Assembly (NCBI GenBank): GCA_950295325.1
Contig: OX485807.1
Span: 19,127,666-19,191,665, forward strand
Direction of reading: 5' to 3'
DNA: 64,000 nt
From: Polytrichum commune
Taxonomy: Eukaryota > Streptophyta > Polytrichopsida > Polytrichales > Polytrichaceae
The position numbers and the translations under genes were made by a program. Position 1 is the first letter of the stretch, and every line of letters begins with the position of its first letter. A model generated the notes under the pieces. It made no database searches, was not told where the DNA came from, and worked only from the letters and a program-made list of their open reading frames with translations. Of the stretch, positions 1 through 11,700 are shown piece by piece.

Positions 1-900
1 AAGAAGTGGCGCAAGTAGAAAGTTCAGTGCACGACTTTGTGAGCAAAGGTTCAAAGTATGCCAAACGAGAAGGTTGTCCAAAATTGCAAAATGCAAAAAG
101 TGAATAATGGTGAGAGAAACTGCTTCTGCTCTTTAAACAAAAACTCCAAGGCTTCATCTGTGTATGCAGATGCATTTCCGTTACATTACTTTCTACACTC
201 ACCAAATGGCACACTACATGAAATAGGTCTCCTGAGAGGCCTTGATTACAAAACTTCCTTCCTAGTAATGGGGTCCCTGCTGGGAGGTCCTGCTTGGCAT
301 CCATCTTACATGTGTGTCTGGTACTCTCTTTGCAAAGTCTTTCAAAGATGTTGACACTCCTGCACACGACTTGAATTAAATTGTACAAATTACACAGATG
401 CCTTTGCATTTCATGTTTCCCCTTTGAATTGGGATACATGAGTAAAGAGTCCAAAACGCCATCGCACCACCATCAGCGGCGACTCTGTAAATTCAAAGCA
501 GCGAGGGTTAACTAAACATATTCTGGTGACTGTCTCATATCAACAGGTGTTATAGTATACAACATTGCAATCATATTATGTATGGATGGAAAATCACTTC
601 AATGAGTCCAAAGACATTCTGAGTGGTCTAGCCAGACCATGCACAGTATCTTGACGAATGACATGAGCTCAGTAGCTAACTTTGGGGTGCACACGAGCAA
701 AATAAACTTTCACTGTGCCAGGGATGAAGCTAGATTGTGTGTAACGAACAGTGAACTGAATATTTTCAGGCAAACACAGTATTATTTATATCATCAACAC
801 TGATTTCACATTGCTTCAATCACATCAAACTACAACATGAAATCAATACCTACCAAACACGGGGTTGCGATTGTAATCTTACGTTTTTACATTATATAGT
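1..900. other. Left edge without a recognised gene
   Basis: An open frame at 58-354 on the plus strand (98 codons) has no recognisable domain and no splice partners that I can find. The rest is AT-rich and has no repeat structure that I can define. It may be 3' flank of the minus-strand protease gene that ends at 1301. Confidence 0.4.
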
Positions 901-944
901 TGCCTTAAAGACCTAAAAGGCTGAATTATGAGCTGAACCAATGT

Positions 945-2108
945 CGAATGAATCATTAGCTAAATGTTGAGTTAGTGCAGAAAATAAACTAAACCCTGAA
1001 GGGTTATGTATCAATGCTGACTTTAAATCAAACGCCTGTCAGTTGCATTTGAGACGCATGTAGATACTGGTGATCTATTTGAGATTGTGGCTAGGGCACA
1101 GCAACAATTTCGTCAGAGAACTGAAGAAATCTAAATGATGAGTTCAATTGCTCCAACAGTGTGTCACAGAGAATAGCATGTGAAAGAGAAGGGTTTATCT
1201 ACCCAAAATTCAGGGCATGACACTCTTACCTTCTGAAATCGGAATTGCGATAGATTTTCTGTTGCCAACGATTGATTTCCTGGCAATTTTCCTGCTTGCA
1301 TCACCAGTACTGCCGTTGATCGGTGGTGAGGACCCAACAGCCTATGGTGAAATTGGAGACACTGTGTGCAATCAAGCCATCTAAAAAGCAGCCACGCTTT
1401 GCAATGATCCATTGGAAGAGTAAGCCTGAGATGAAATAGCTCTTCCATTCCTTTCCATTGTAGATCCCTCTGATGCCATTTGATGCAAGCCACGCCAACC
1501 AACTCCAATCCAAGAAGGAGACATCCACAAAGCTCATGTACTCCTTGCGGTGGACCATGTGGACAATGTACCTGCACATCCAATGGACCATGTAGGATTT
1601 GGAATTGAGAATTTGGAAATGTGAAATTGAAATTCCGCAAAATCTTCTGTTGCCAACTATTGTTGACTCAACGTAAAGAATCATTGGCTAAGATGTCGAT
1701 GACTTAGCACTAAAGAGATACTAGCCCCTGAAGGGTATGTACGCATCATCAACACTGACTTAACATGAAACCCATCTGAGAGCGTGGCTAGGGCACAAAT
1801 ATAAACAATTTCGCCTGAGAACCTATATGGACGCTGATGTACCTGTACATCCAAAATGGTGGAATTCGGAATTGCGAAACGAGTTTCTGTTGCCAACTGT
1901 TGTTGACTCGATGTTAAAAAGAATCATTAGCTAAAATGTTGATGAGTGAGCACTGAAAACATACTAAACCCTGAAGGGTATGTATGCATCATCAACGCTG
2001 ACTTCACATTGAACCTATCTGAGACCGTGGCTAGGGCACGACATCAACAATTTCTCTGAGAATCTATGTGGACGATGATGTACCTGTAAATCCAAGAATG
2101 ATAGAACA
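945..2108. repeat. Tandemly duplicated intron segment (about 240 bp unit) around the protease gene
   Basis: Segments 1679-1919 and 1920-2108 repeat each other: 'gaatcattRgctaa', then 'ccctgaagggtatgta', then 'gtggctagggcac', then the stretch next to the exon. Part of a copy lies at 945-1122, beyond exon 2, and another part at 1540-1678. Each right end contains a copy of the splice-acceptor/exon-start sequence (rc ...CAG|GTACATC). The copy ending at 2084 serves as donor, the copy at 1843 as a decoy acceptor and the copy at 1572 as the real acceptor. The duplications look like expansion of one intron plus a few exon bases. Confidence 0.7.
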
Positions 2109-2616
2109 ATTCTTCCTCAACAGGGACTGCAATCGAAGCTCCCATAAGACGGATGGTGTCCCAAACTCGCCCCAGGGATTTGGAGCCGAAATCCAGAGCC
2201 GGGCGCCACAATGTCCGCATAGCCTCATACTGATTCTCGTTCAAGTAGACGGTGATTAATCCACTGAGCATGCCCACTATGATGCATTCGAGGGTTACGG
2301 ATGTCACAACATACGGTTCGTGAAGCTCAGGCAGGAAGGAATTGACCCCCAAGATGTACATGGACATGGCAGAGTAGCGGAGTAGCTTGATCTTGTACCT
2401 CGCCTTCCGCATCGTCGGTGATCGCATCAAATCGTATGTCAGAAGCTCATGATGGTACATCTTGCTTTCTTCCGCTGAGGTTTCCCGCATAGCCATCACT
2501 TGCCTTCGATTCTCCTCCTTCGCTGTCCATAGTGACCGGTAGTGTAGCATGTTGGCACAGATAATTGTGAGGATCCATGGTGTGATGCGAAGCACTTCTT
2601 CGATGCCTAACCCCAT
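1301..2616 (-). CDS. CPBP-family (CAAX prenyl protease-related) membrane protein, two exons
   Basis: Two coding exons, 2616-2084 and 1571-1301, join in frame (AG|G makes Arg178) to give 267 residues. The donor is ...TTTACAG|GTACATC and the acceptor is ...GTGCAG|GTACATT. Residues 167-178 read EEELFYHSWIYR, the place of the family's EExxxR motif. Exon 2 carries hydrophobic helices, then LIAHSVSN (the third motif, His and Asn present) and ends in WVLTTDQRQYW. This tail pattern is what I know from the 'CAAX prenyl protease-related' branch of CPBP intramembrane proteases, which in bacteria is linked to exosortase systems. The motif Arg is His173, and the usual FxxxH motif reads SNGIRGIYNG, with no His. 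The protein may therefore be catalytically dead, re-specialised or a decaying gene. The start is uncertain: a stop lies two codons before Met1, but upstream exons cannot be excluded. The family assignment is good; activity is unknown. Confidence 0.72.
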
Positions 2617-3205
2617 TCCTCAGCAAGGGCAAAGATCCTCACAAACCAATCCACCAACTACTTAACCCAATTATGTCTCAATCTCATCTTCACCCGCAAG
2701 AACAGGGAAGGAGGGAATGTGATTGATGTCTCTCATCATGTCATCGGACCTCTGCATCCGACCTTTGAGTGAAGAGTGTAGCCAGGACCGTTTATCCGAC
2801 AGAAATGGGAGAATATTCTTCAATTGTGCAAGCAGATACTGATGATGAGGTATCTCCTCACATCATCCATTGGAAGCCAAATTATCCAGTGCAACCCGTG
2901 AATTACTGAGAGCCTTCAACCATTCAGCTCAGATGGATACGAAAGCAAAATCCACTTGAGAAGTCTAAATTCAGCAACCTGGGTGCTAACTTATGGCGAG
3001 GTAAACATTGTGAGAAAAGTATAACTTAGACATCTGTGTACAAAGTTGGAAGAAGGAGCGAGGTCATTAAGTAAGTACCTTAAGATCCTCGGAGAGTTCG
3101 GGACCCGACTCAGGGATCCTGCTACCGAATCAAAAATTAGGGGATGCGGAGCATCATCCCATATCCACACTTGTGATGATACCATCATATCCATGCACCG
3201 AATGA
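2617..3205. other. Upstream side of the protease gene, nothing recognised
   Basis: Open frames exist on both strands (for example 3194-2991 minus), but none has a domain or joins convincingly to the protease exon at 2616. The stretch could hold its promoter, 5' UTR or undetected first exon. Confidence 0.3.
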
Positions 3206-3463
3206 GGGCCCGTTCACATGGCGTCCCGAGTCCAAACTTTTGAGCCTCAAGAAACCATTAAAATATGGTGTATTATCATCAAAGTCGGATCTTGATTGTT
3301 TTATGCAAAACTATTCTCCAGACTTGTGTTGAGAGTTGGGTCTAGCTTTTTGCTTGATCCAAATCTCAACACATGTCCCAAGCCTCACCTCCAAAAAGTG
3401 TTGTCATGTAGGCATCCATGTGATACTTGGGACTTGGAACTTGGGACCCGTGTGAACAGGCCC
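3206..3463. mobile_element. MITE-like repeat with GGGCCYGTTCACA ends
   Basis: The left end GGGCCCGTTCACA and the right end TGTGAACAGGCCC are inverted copies. An inverted, diverged copy lies at about 17108-17418 and shares the interior (the 'cattaaaatatggtg' block, a 'gtcggatcttgattgttttatgcaaaa' type block, and 'ccaaaaagtgttgtcatgtag'). I see no clear target-site duplication, so the superfamily is open. Confidence 0.6.
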
Positions 3464-3732
3464 AAAGTTTCCACCATCAAAGACAGAAGGGCTAGACACA
3501 TGGCTTGGGCTTCCACAACTTGGGTGGCCCTTGAAAAACTTGGGTTGAAACAGTAAAAAGCAAAAAAATTAAATGCAACAATATTTTTTTATGAAAAAGT
3601 TTTATTTATCGTCAAATAAAATGTAGGCAATATGTTCATTGTGTTAGGGTAAAACACAACTGCTTTTTTATAGTATTTTGCAGCCTGCATGGTGGCTTGC
3701 CTTAGTTGTAGTGATTTTTTCATTGTGTTGTA

Positions 3733-4422
3733 CAGTAACCTCCTGCTTAAGTACGCACCCGTTTAAGTATGCACTTTTTGGCAAAAAAATTTAGGGTTCA
3801 AGATTTCTTAGTTGAACATGTCGTGAATAGTCATTTGGCGTAAGTTTTGAAGTTTTTTGCGTTTGGCTTTGAGGCCGACCGCTCGGATCTTGCTCTGAGA
3901 TGATTCAAACGATTTCTTAAGGCCATCAAATGTTTCCTCTGCTTCTGCTTGAACTTCAAGGCAGAGCAGCTAATCCTCAATGTCAAGAACCTGCTTATAA
4001 AGAGAGTCAAAACCCTAGAATATAACTCCGTTTTCTAAACCGACATTCAGTTCTTGAGTGTTAACATCGCCTTTACTAACGATGTACTCTCAGGCTAGAG
4101 CCCTTTTACTCGGAGTATTTGTTCTACTAAGCTTCAAGATGATTTCGCAACGTTGATGCTCATTGAGACACTTTCCATTTGGTTTCTTCGACATTGTAGC
4201 GAAACACAAGCGATTTGGGAAACCTTAAACCCTAAAGTACACACCTACTGGCTATAGCGAAACACAAGCAATAGCGATTTGGGAAACCCTAAATCCTAAA
4301 GTACGCACCTACCAACTATACCGAAACACAAGCAATTTGGGAAACCCTAAAGTACACACCTACCAGCTAAGTACGCACAAACTGCGCATGTTCAAGTTGC
4401 GTACTTAAGCGGGAGGTTACTG
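3733..4422 (-). mobile_element. pogo-like DNA transposon deletion derivative
   Basis: The ends are near-perfect inverted repeats, CAGTAACCTCCTGCTTAAGT on the left and the same with one change on the right. They are flanked by TA at 3731-3732 and 4423-4424. CAGT... ends with a TA duplication are typical of pogo/Tigger and plant Emigrant/Lemi1 elements. The element is 690 bp and carries a minus-strand transposase remnant (separate entry). Bases 4196-4380 hold about three tandem units of roughly 60 bp with 'gaaacacaagc', 'gatttgggaaaccctaaa' and 'gtacRcacctac'. Confidence 0.88.
3808..4194 (-). pseudogene. Gutted pogo-type transposase: N-terminal helix-turn-helix plus C-terminal tail
   Basis: Reading the minus strand from ATG at 4194 gives one frame of 129 codons including a final TAA at 3810-3808. 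The first 34 residues include LNEHQRCEIILKLSRTNTPS and SKRALA, which look like the start of the CENP-B/pogo helix-turn-helix domain. Codon 35 is TGA (4092-4090), where CGA (Arg) would be expected. Two more stops (TAG) follow. The last 40 or so residues end KKLQNLRQMTIHDMFN, like the Q-x-T-I-x-D-x-F tail of Tigger-type transposases. The whole DDE catalytic core is absent. This explains the element as an internally deleted, non-autonomous copy that kept both coding ends. Confidence 0.75.
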
Positions 4423-4439
4423 TATATATGCTTGCCGGG

Positions 4440-5510
4440 CTGCCTTGCCTCCCAGTGGCTAAAGAAGGCTTCTTGAAGGGACGGAGTCTCGATGAAAGAA
4501 GTGTCGGTGACACATAGCATCTCATTTTCGGTCCAGTTCTTTGACCTATTGTTTCTTGTAACTTATAGCCTCCCCGCACATGCTGGGGGTGAGGCCAGTC
4601 GGCGACTCCTACTAGCAGGGTTGAACTTTTTAATAACTTTATAGCAGTGGCAGCGACTGGTTGCATCGGTCCTGCCACTTGTTTGTTCGCTGCTGCGATC
4701 GGTAATTTCACACGCCACATAATTTTGTACTATTAGATAATCTCGAGCGAGATAATTCCGCACTCCTGGATAGTTTCAAGCAAGATAATTCACTACGTTT
4801 TCACCTTCACAATGAGTGAGTTTACATAATGGTCACGAATTCATATCTCTCTATAACTACACTAAATATGATATTTAGGCAAAGCTTACTATGTGGAATT
4901 ACGCAATGCTATATCTATTTACTGTACATCTCATACTTTACCAACAAATGTTAAATTGATAGTTTGGACATTATAAAACATTGACAACTTTACTTGGTAA
5001 AAATTTATTTCATTAGTAAAAGGATTTAGCACCGTGTAAATCCAAATAGTAAGTCACACTAAATATCATATTTGACTAATTCTCCATGAATTTTTTTTTT
5101 GGTATGATCAATTAAAATTCTAATCTTTCCAAGTCTAACTTTAGGTACCAAATTCTGGTGAAGTCTTGAACTGCAACTGGCTTATTTCTCAAAATCAACC
5201 AGTTCATCTGGAGCAGCCTATTACCCACATTCCGTTCTTAGACTTTAAAGGTTCGAAAAGCAATGACAGAAGGATGCTTGAAGGGACAAGGATTCGACGA
5301 AAGCAACTGGCGGACGAAAACATTGCTGTTTCCGTCAGTATGAGACGGAGCATCTCATTTTCGTGCCAGTTCGTTGACCTCTCGTTTCCCATATCCACAT
5401 TCCGTCCTACTTTAAGTTCACCAGAAGAGATATGGGTGAAGTTCTCATCATCTCATAAGGAACTTGTGTGTGTGCAACCAGAGTCAACAGAATTCGATAA
5501 CTAACTTAAC
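4440..5510. repeat. Diverged duplicate pair and repeat fragments upstream of the RimM-fusion gene
   Basis: 4466-4560 and 5271-5390 share 'gcttSttgaagggac', 'cgaYgaaag' and 'agcatctcattttcg..ccagttc.ttgacct'. 5160-5211 is a short fragment of the AACCGGTT repeat family found at 16888, 38954 and 61414. Open frames here (5166-5504 plus, 5398-5204 minus) lie on repeat sequence and are probably not genes. Confidence 0.5.
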
Positions 5511-5668
5511 CGAAGTTCCCCCTGGAGTCTTTTCGATGTCCAGATTTTGAGGTTTAGGGGTTGCAGTGAAGTGACGGAAGTGGAACAGCTTGTGATTCCT
5601 GCAGGTTTGTAGAGAAACAGAGAGGAACACATAAGGACCACAGAATTATGTACGTTGAATTCGTTGTA

Positions 5669-5695
5669 GGGTTTAGGGTTTAGGGTTATGGGGCA
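5669..5695 (+). promoter_or_regulatory. Telomere-like motif (TAGGGTTTAGGGTTTAGGG) upstream of the RimM-fusion gene
   Basis: Three TTTAGGG-type units lie about 75-100 bp before the ATG at 5768. Short interstitial telomere motifs (telo-boxes, AAACCCTA) near start sites are a known promoter element of plant genes for ribosome and translation functions, which fits a RimM gene. I found no clear TATA box. The regulatory role is inferred. Confidence 0.5.
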
Positions 5696-5767
5696 TCATC
5701 ATCCCATACTGCAATAGAAGAATTGGATTGGGGAGGAAACTTGTTTGAAGTTTGAACTCTCTTCAAG

Positions 5768-8700
5768 ATGATATCCTCGGTTGTCAATCTGAGTTCCACA
5801 CCCTGCCAGACATTATCACCAAATCAGCTGATGTCCTCATGGTCATACCTCGGTCGGCTGCGAAATGCTCACAAATGTCTATTGAGTTCTTTCGCGGTGG
5901 CCAAACATCGCAATCCATTCTGTAGCTATGAAGTATCGTGTCAGCGAGTGTATGATACATCAAAATGTATGTCCATCATCACCACCAGTTATGCTACAGC
6001 TAATCTTCTGAATGGCCGAAAACTTGAAATGCCGCTGTCGACTGCCTGTTGTGCTTCTTCTGCTTCAGGTCAGTAACTCACTTCCAGATTGTCATGGATG
6101 TCTCACAAATTCAGTAATTAAAATTGTTATCTTTTCGAGAAAGATGGGCAATTTATATAAGAAGATGTCTCCTCCGTAGGTTATTAAGTAATTCAGCTCT
6201 AGCAAGGCTCTTGAAACAAATGAAGAGCTGTAATTCTGATACATTTCACCAGTTGAGTTGCGTGCTTTGATTTCAGTTAAGAAGATACCTTTTGAACACG
6301 AGGTTCTGCTGATTCTGGACTTTTTAGAGGTTTGAGGTGTTCTTGTGTGCAAGTTTCTGACACGGAAATTTGTATTGGATTGCTGAAGTTCCTTTTGTTC
6401 TGGATGCAATTTCAACTTCTGTAAACTGTGAGTCACAGATATTTGGTTATGATGAAGAATCATTTGTGCTGGAGGTAATATTGCGTCCAAATCATTAGCA
6501 TAGACATGGTGTCAGTGTGATGGTATGGGTGATCCTTTGGTGTGGAAGTTCATGGCCGTATGGATTTAATTATTCTGTTACTCAATGCAGTGTGTAATGT
6601 GTATTCTTTTATCTACTTTTGTGGAGTGGCAATGAGCATCGTCCTTTTGACTTTTTGAAACAGGGAGCCTGGTATCTACGGAAGATGAACATAACGCAGA
6701 GGAATTTGTGGAGATTGGCACAATTGCAGAGACTCATGGCCTCTATGGTGAGCTGCGAGTCCGATCTCTTACAGACTTTCCAGAAGAAAGATTTGAAACG
6801 GTAAGATTTTTTTTGGATACGACGCTGTTGACAACTTGACTGCCTGTATTTGTAAGCGATTTGTTTCAGGTCTTGGTCTTTGATTAACGGATTGAACACC
6901 TGTGGTTAGGTCAATACTGCAATGCCTTTGTTGTTGACATCATTGCTACAATATGGAAGCATGCCAATTGTATATGTAAGGAATTATTAATCTGCTCTAA
7001 GATCCAGCATCAGCAGGTTTTGTCTTGCTTAGTCCCCAAGTACATCACGAAAGTGCTCTCTTCTGTACTGAACATGTGTCTGTCAATGTAGGGGTAAGTA
7101 GTGTTGAGCTCTTTCTGAAAAAAATGCTTGATGAACAGTAGACATGGATAATTGCAGATAGTTGATCCAAAAGGCTTGGTGAAAAACCTATAGTTGATTC
7201 TGAATTTGTTGAATTTGGTAAGCTATATCGTTGTCTCATATTGTACCTTTGTTCCACATTTCAATTTCAAGAGCATAAATAATTATGTTGTGTGTATCTG
7301 CTTGCTGTGGATATATGTAGCCAGGGGTACGGTGGGTCCGTAGAGTCACCATGGGTAAGCCTTCCATACGTCAAGTTGAGCTGCTGGAGGGCCGGGAAAT
7401 TATTGGAAAACAATCCTCTTGGCTTGTGACTCTTAAAGGCTTTGACACACCTGAGAAGGTGATTACCTAAAGCATATTGTTCATTAGTTTGTGAATTCAC
7501 AAGATGTTTTTTCTTAAATGTCCTTCACCAATCATTAGCTGCAATTTTTCCTTTGTTACCAATTATTTCTCTTCTGCAATCTGTTAATTGGATTCATCTG
7601 GTGAAAAAATTCTCGATTGCTGCCTTGCTCCACACTAGTGGGCACAGTTTGTCGTGCTGCTTATTAGGGTTGGGAGCAGGCAAGTGAGCTATTGGGTGCA
7701 ACTTTACTTGTAAGTGCCGATGAGAGGCCAGCATCCTTGGAAGACGATGAAGACTACATTCCTGACCTCGTCGGTATGGCTGTTATCATTGAGGTGAGTA
7801 ATTTTCCAACTGTTTAGGCTCCTTATGTGCAACTTCCTAACTATTGGCTTATATGCACAGTATTTGATGACTAGGCTGATTTATGGAATGAGCTTTTCGT
7901 ATTCTACATTACCCTGATGGAGATTACCATTCCTGGACCTGTTCGATTGTGAAGCATGTAAGCTGCATAGCGTTAGCACTATTTTCCAAAGTGAGTTCAA
8001 TCCAATTACTGTCTAAATAGCAGCTTGACAGAGAATAGTCTCCTTTTCTTGAAACTAGGATACAATGTTTTGTTTTATGAAAAGCTTCTGTTTTATAGGG
8101 GTCGTGGTTAATTGCAAATTATCTTTCTCTTGATATGCTGTTTCTTTTTTTGAGTTTGGCCTTCCTGTGAGGTAGAATTTGTAGCTCAAGTTATTTGGCG
8201 TATTCTAATTGTTAAACAACATTCTGCATTCTAGACGCAATAATGTAGTATTTCGGGGTGACCTAAGGACTGACCCATATGCTGTCCACTTCTAACATCA
8301 CACATATACACAAACATGCACTAACATTCCATGTTTATAGGAAGAAGTGGAAAGGGTTTGCCCCTACAGTCTCACATTTAATTGCAATACATAAAGAGAG
8401 GTATCTATTTATGCAAGCCAGAAAATATGCCCTGAAGATGAACGAGCTTAGTTGCTTGGATGGTGATTTTTGAGATTGACTTGGACAAGTACAAAGCAAA
8501 TAAATGGCAAGAATTTGCATGGATGTGTAATGGAATTCCTTTGACTACCAAGTTACAATGGCTATTCTGCTCCATAACAAACTTCCTTGAACTGCAGGAG
8601 ACAAAGGTAGAGATTGGAACAGTAGTGGATGTGCACAGTAGTGGGGCTAGTGACCTTTTACGGGTTCAGCTCAAATCTTCAAATAAAGGCAAAGATGTTC

Positions 8701-11700
8701 GAATTTGGATACCTTTTGTCAAAGACATAGTACCAACCGTGGATATTGAGGCTAAGAGAATTGAGATTAGGCCTCCGGAAGGGCTATTGGAACTCAATGT
8801 GCCCAAGGAGGGTCTCACTCGGAAAGATATCCGTAAGCAGGTTGGCCTTCTCTCGTATATTCTGTGTGATGTTTTTAGATCAAATATTTAGAATTTCTAT
8901 CAGGTGAACTCCAGAATCAGAGCTTCTGTGTTGCTAACTCCTGTACGAGCAATCAAGTGTGAGGATTTGAGTATACGCTAGGAAGTACAGGTTACTTGAC
9001 TTCTGCACCTTGGAGCCTTTATTTTATTCTGTCAACTACTATATTATTATGTTGTGCTACATCCTCATAGTCAAAGTTCAGGTTGGACAATTTTAGTAGG
9101 GTACATAGATTGGGCCTATTTCAACTCTGGCTCGAGTGTTTCAGCAATCCTGTTCTATCAGCTTCACCTTGGACATTGGACACCTTCGAATGTCCTTGTC
9201 ATCGTTGTCTGCTTGTTCTCAGAAAATATAATATATAAGAGCTTAGTATTACCTGAAATCTTAGTTGATGAACAAGAAACTGATTTGGGTCTGCTGTATT
9301 TGTCATGCAGGAGCGAAAGAATAAAGCAATTCTTGCGGCTATTAGAAAGCGGTTGACAAGCTTAGGGCAGACCCATGTTCTAGAAGGACTATCGACAGGA
9401 GACGAGTCTCAGCAGGGGGAACTGATGGAACAATTGATGAGCCTTGACTTTGGCCTCTTTCAGCGAGCTGTACAGCATGCTCTCGGCTCTCAAAAATCAC
9501 AGCAGTAAGCTTCAAGATTTCACAGGTTGATTAGAGCTATATTTAGTTCAAGAAAGGTTCTTTTGATTCGAAAATGTTTCGGGTACCTTCCATTCGTTTG
9601 AGATGTGAATCTTCTCTAGGATTGATATTGAATGGAAAAGATCTAGAGATAATTTTACCGAAGGCCAAATTCTTTCCTTCATTTCAATGGGAAAATGCAT
9701 CCAAGGCCATTGAATGAAGAAAAGAACTTGGTTGAGAATGTTCATTATGAAGAGTTCAACCAGCTGGCAGAACTATACTGCTATATTTTGAGGTTCTTGG
9801 TATTGTTTCGAGAAGTTCAAGCTTTTTGTCATCTTGATCGCCTCAATCTTTTTTCCCATGAATTCCTATTATTTACATGTTCTGACTTTTCATCCTTCCA
9901 TCAAGCAGAGTATTTGATGAGCCACAGCCACCTTCTGCAATCCCTCGTGCAAACTGGGCAGACTTTGAGACTTGGACAAATGTGAAGACACACAAGAATG
10001 CAAACAGCGAGAATGACACTGCTCGCTGGTGGTACAAAGGACTTCAGCTTGTTGCAGATGGGGAAGTAGCTGTGGTTGTACTTGCTGGGGGCCAAAGTAC
10101 GCGAATGGGATCAGATTGTCCTCCTGTGAAAGGGATGTTGGAACTTGATCTCCCAAAGGCTAGATCACTATTTGAGCTTCAAGCTGAGCGATTACAACTT
10201 GTTCAACAGCTCGCTATTCAGGTATGATGGGAAAAGCATCCTTATATAACCTGTCCAATCTATTCAGCATCTAAATGAACTTGTTTATGTGTTAACATGC
10301 TTCTTGCCTATTAGGAACTGGCAGGTTTCATGATTCATTATGGATTCAAGCACCATGATGTGCAACAACATAAAAGCCACCAATGTTCTCTGGCACTGGA
10401 ATTGCTTTTGATATGACTGTTGTTTGTTGCAGACATATCCTGACTCGAGACCTCAAATATCGTGGCTTGTCCTGACTAGTGATGCCACAGATGGTCCAAC
10501 TCGTGATTACTTTGAGGAGAAAGAGTTTTTTGGGTTGGATGAGTCTCAGGTACATCTCATTTTGACCCCTAAAAGGCCATGAGGGTATTTGTAAACCTAT
10601 GTATAATTGGGGTATGAATCTGTACGGCTTATGCAAAGTATGTATATGTTAGGTCTAAATATGTGTACGAACTATATGTAGCTGGACATGTTGTCGAAGT
10701 GTCGATGAATATGTGGGTCTTTGGTCCAACAGTTTTTGGATTGTGTGAGGCTCATAATGGGTCTCTTGGGCCTTTAAGGGTTAATAGTTTGTCATTGGTT
10801 GGGTGATTGTGGAATCTAATCACCTTTCAATAAGTAGCACAACATAATGGCCCTTAACTTGGCAAACGTGACCATTCACAGATCTTTCCTTAGCATTATG
10901 CAGATTTTAGCGTTCAAGCAGATGCTCTGTTCTTTTTGAATTGGGAGGCACTTACATTTCTTGTATATAGGTTGTCCTAACCTGCAGCTTACCTGGTAGG
11001 AAGTAGGGACTCCTGTGTATGATTTCTCTCGAGGATTATTGATGTTGTAGTACACCATGATAGCTTTGTGTATTTTATATTAAAGTAATTATCTATGTAA
11101 GTTATTTTTTAATTGCACAATTGATTGGGTCGGGGCATGACAGGTGTGGTTTTTCAAGCAAGACAGTCTACCGTGTATAGATTGCAACAAGGGACATGCT
11201 ATTCTCCTAGAATCACCTTGGAGAGTTGCTGTAGCACCTTCAGGAAACGGAGGCCTTTTCTCTGCCCTTCATACACAAGGGTGTCTTGGAAGGCTGTCAG
11301 AGCAGGGTGTGCGGTATATACAGGTGCACTCTTAGAATATTCAAGAAGCTCACACTATGGTTGTTTTTCCACTACAAGTAAATCCTGGTGGTTCTGGATC
11401 TGGTTTAATGCAAAGTAGACTCAAAAGAATGATTAGGTACTCTTTGGTGGGAAATGTCAGTTGGATTAAACAACAGGCACCAAGGTTATACAATCCTGCA
11501 ATGCTCTCTCAGTTACTCCTTCCATGTGCAGTATAACTTTCTAAATTTCCTGGGTGTTAGAAGCATTCTTTTTGAGGAATGCAGAGTCTGCCTTTGATAC
11601 AAAAAACTCATAGATGTCTTACCTAGAATGTTGTGGATGTCAACATGGTGTCATTGTCAGGGATGACCTTTGTCAACCCTTCAGCTGAAGAGACCCAGTC

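Noticed and set aside
1164-1640. 158-codon minus-strand open frame
   Set aside because: It is a shadow in another frame of protease exon 2 (1571-1301).
1679-1896. Apparent extra exon of the protease gene
   Set aside because: It is a decayed copy of the intron and exon start. Splicing into it at 1842 gives a stop after about 20 codons.
4853-5080. Possible MITE with 'acactaaatatgatattta' words (also at 32540)
   Set aside because: The short AT-rich palindromic words recur, but no consistent ends or duplications could be drawn.
5166-5504. 112-codon open frame upstream of the RimM fusion
   Set aside because: It begins inside an AACCGGTT repeat fragment and runs into a diverged duplicate; no ATG-based gene structure or domain.
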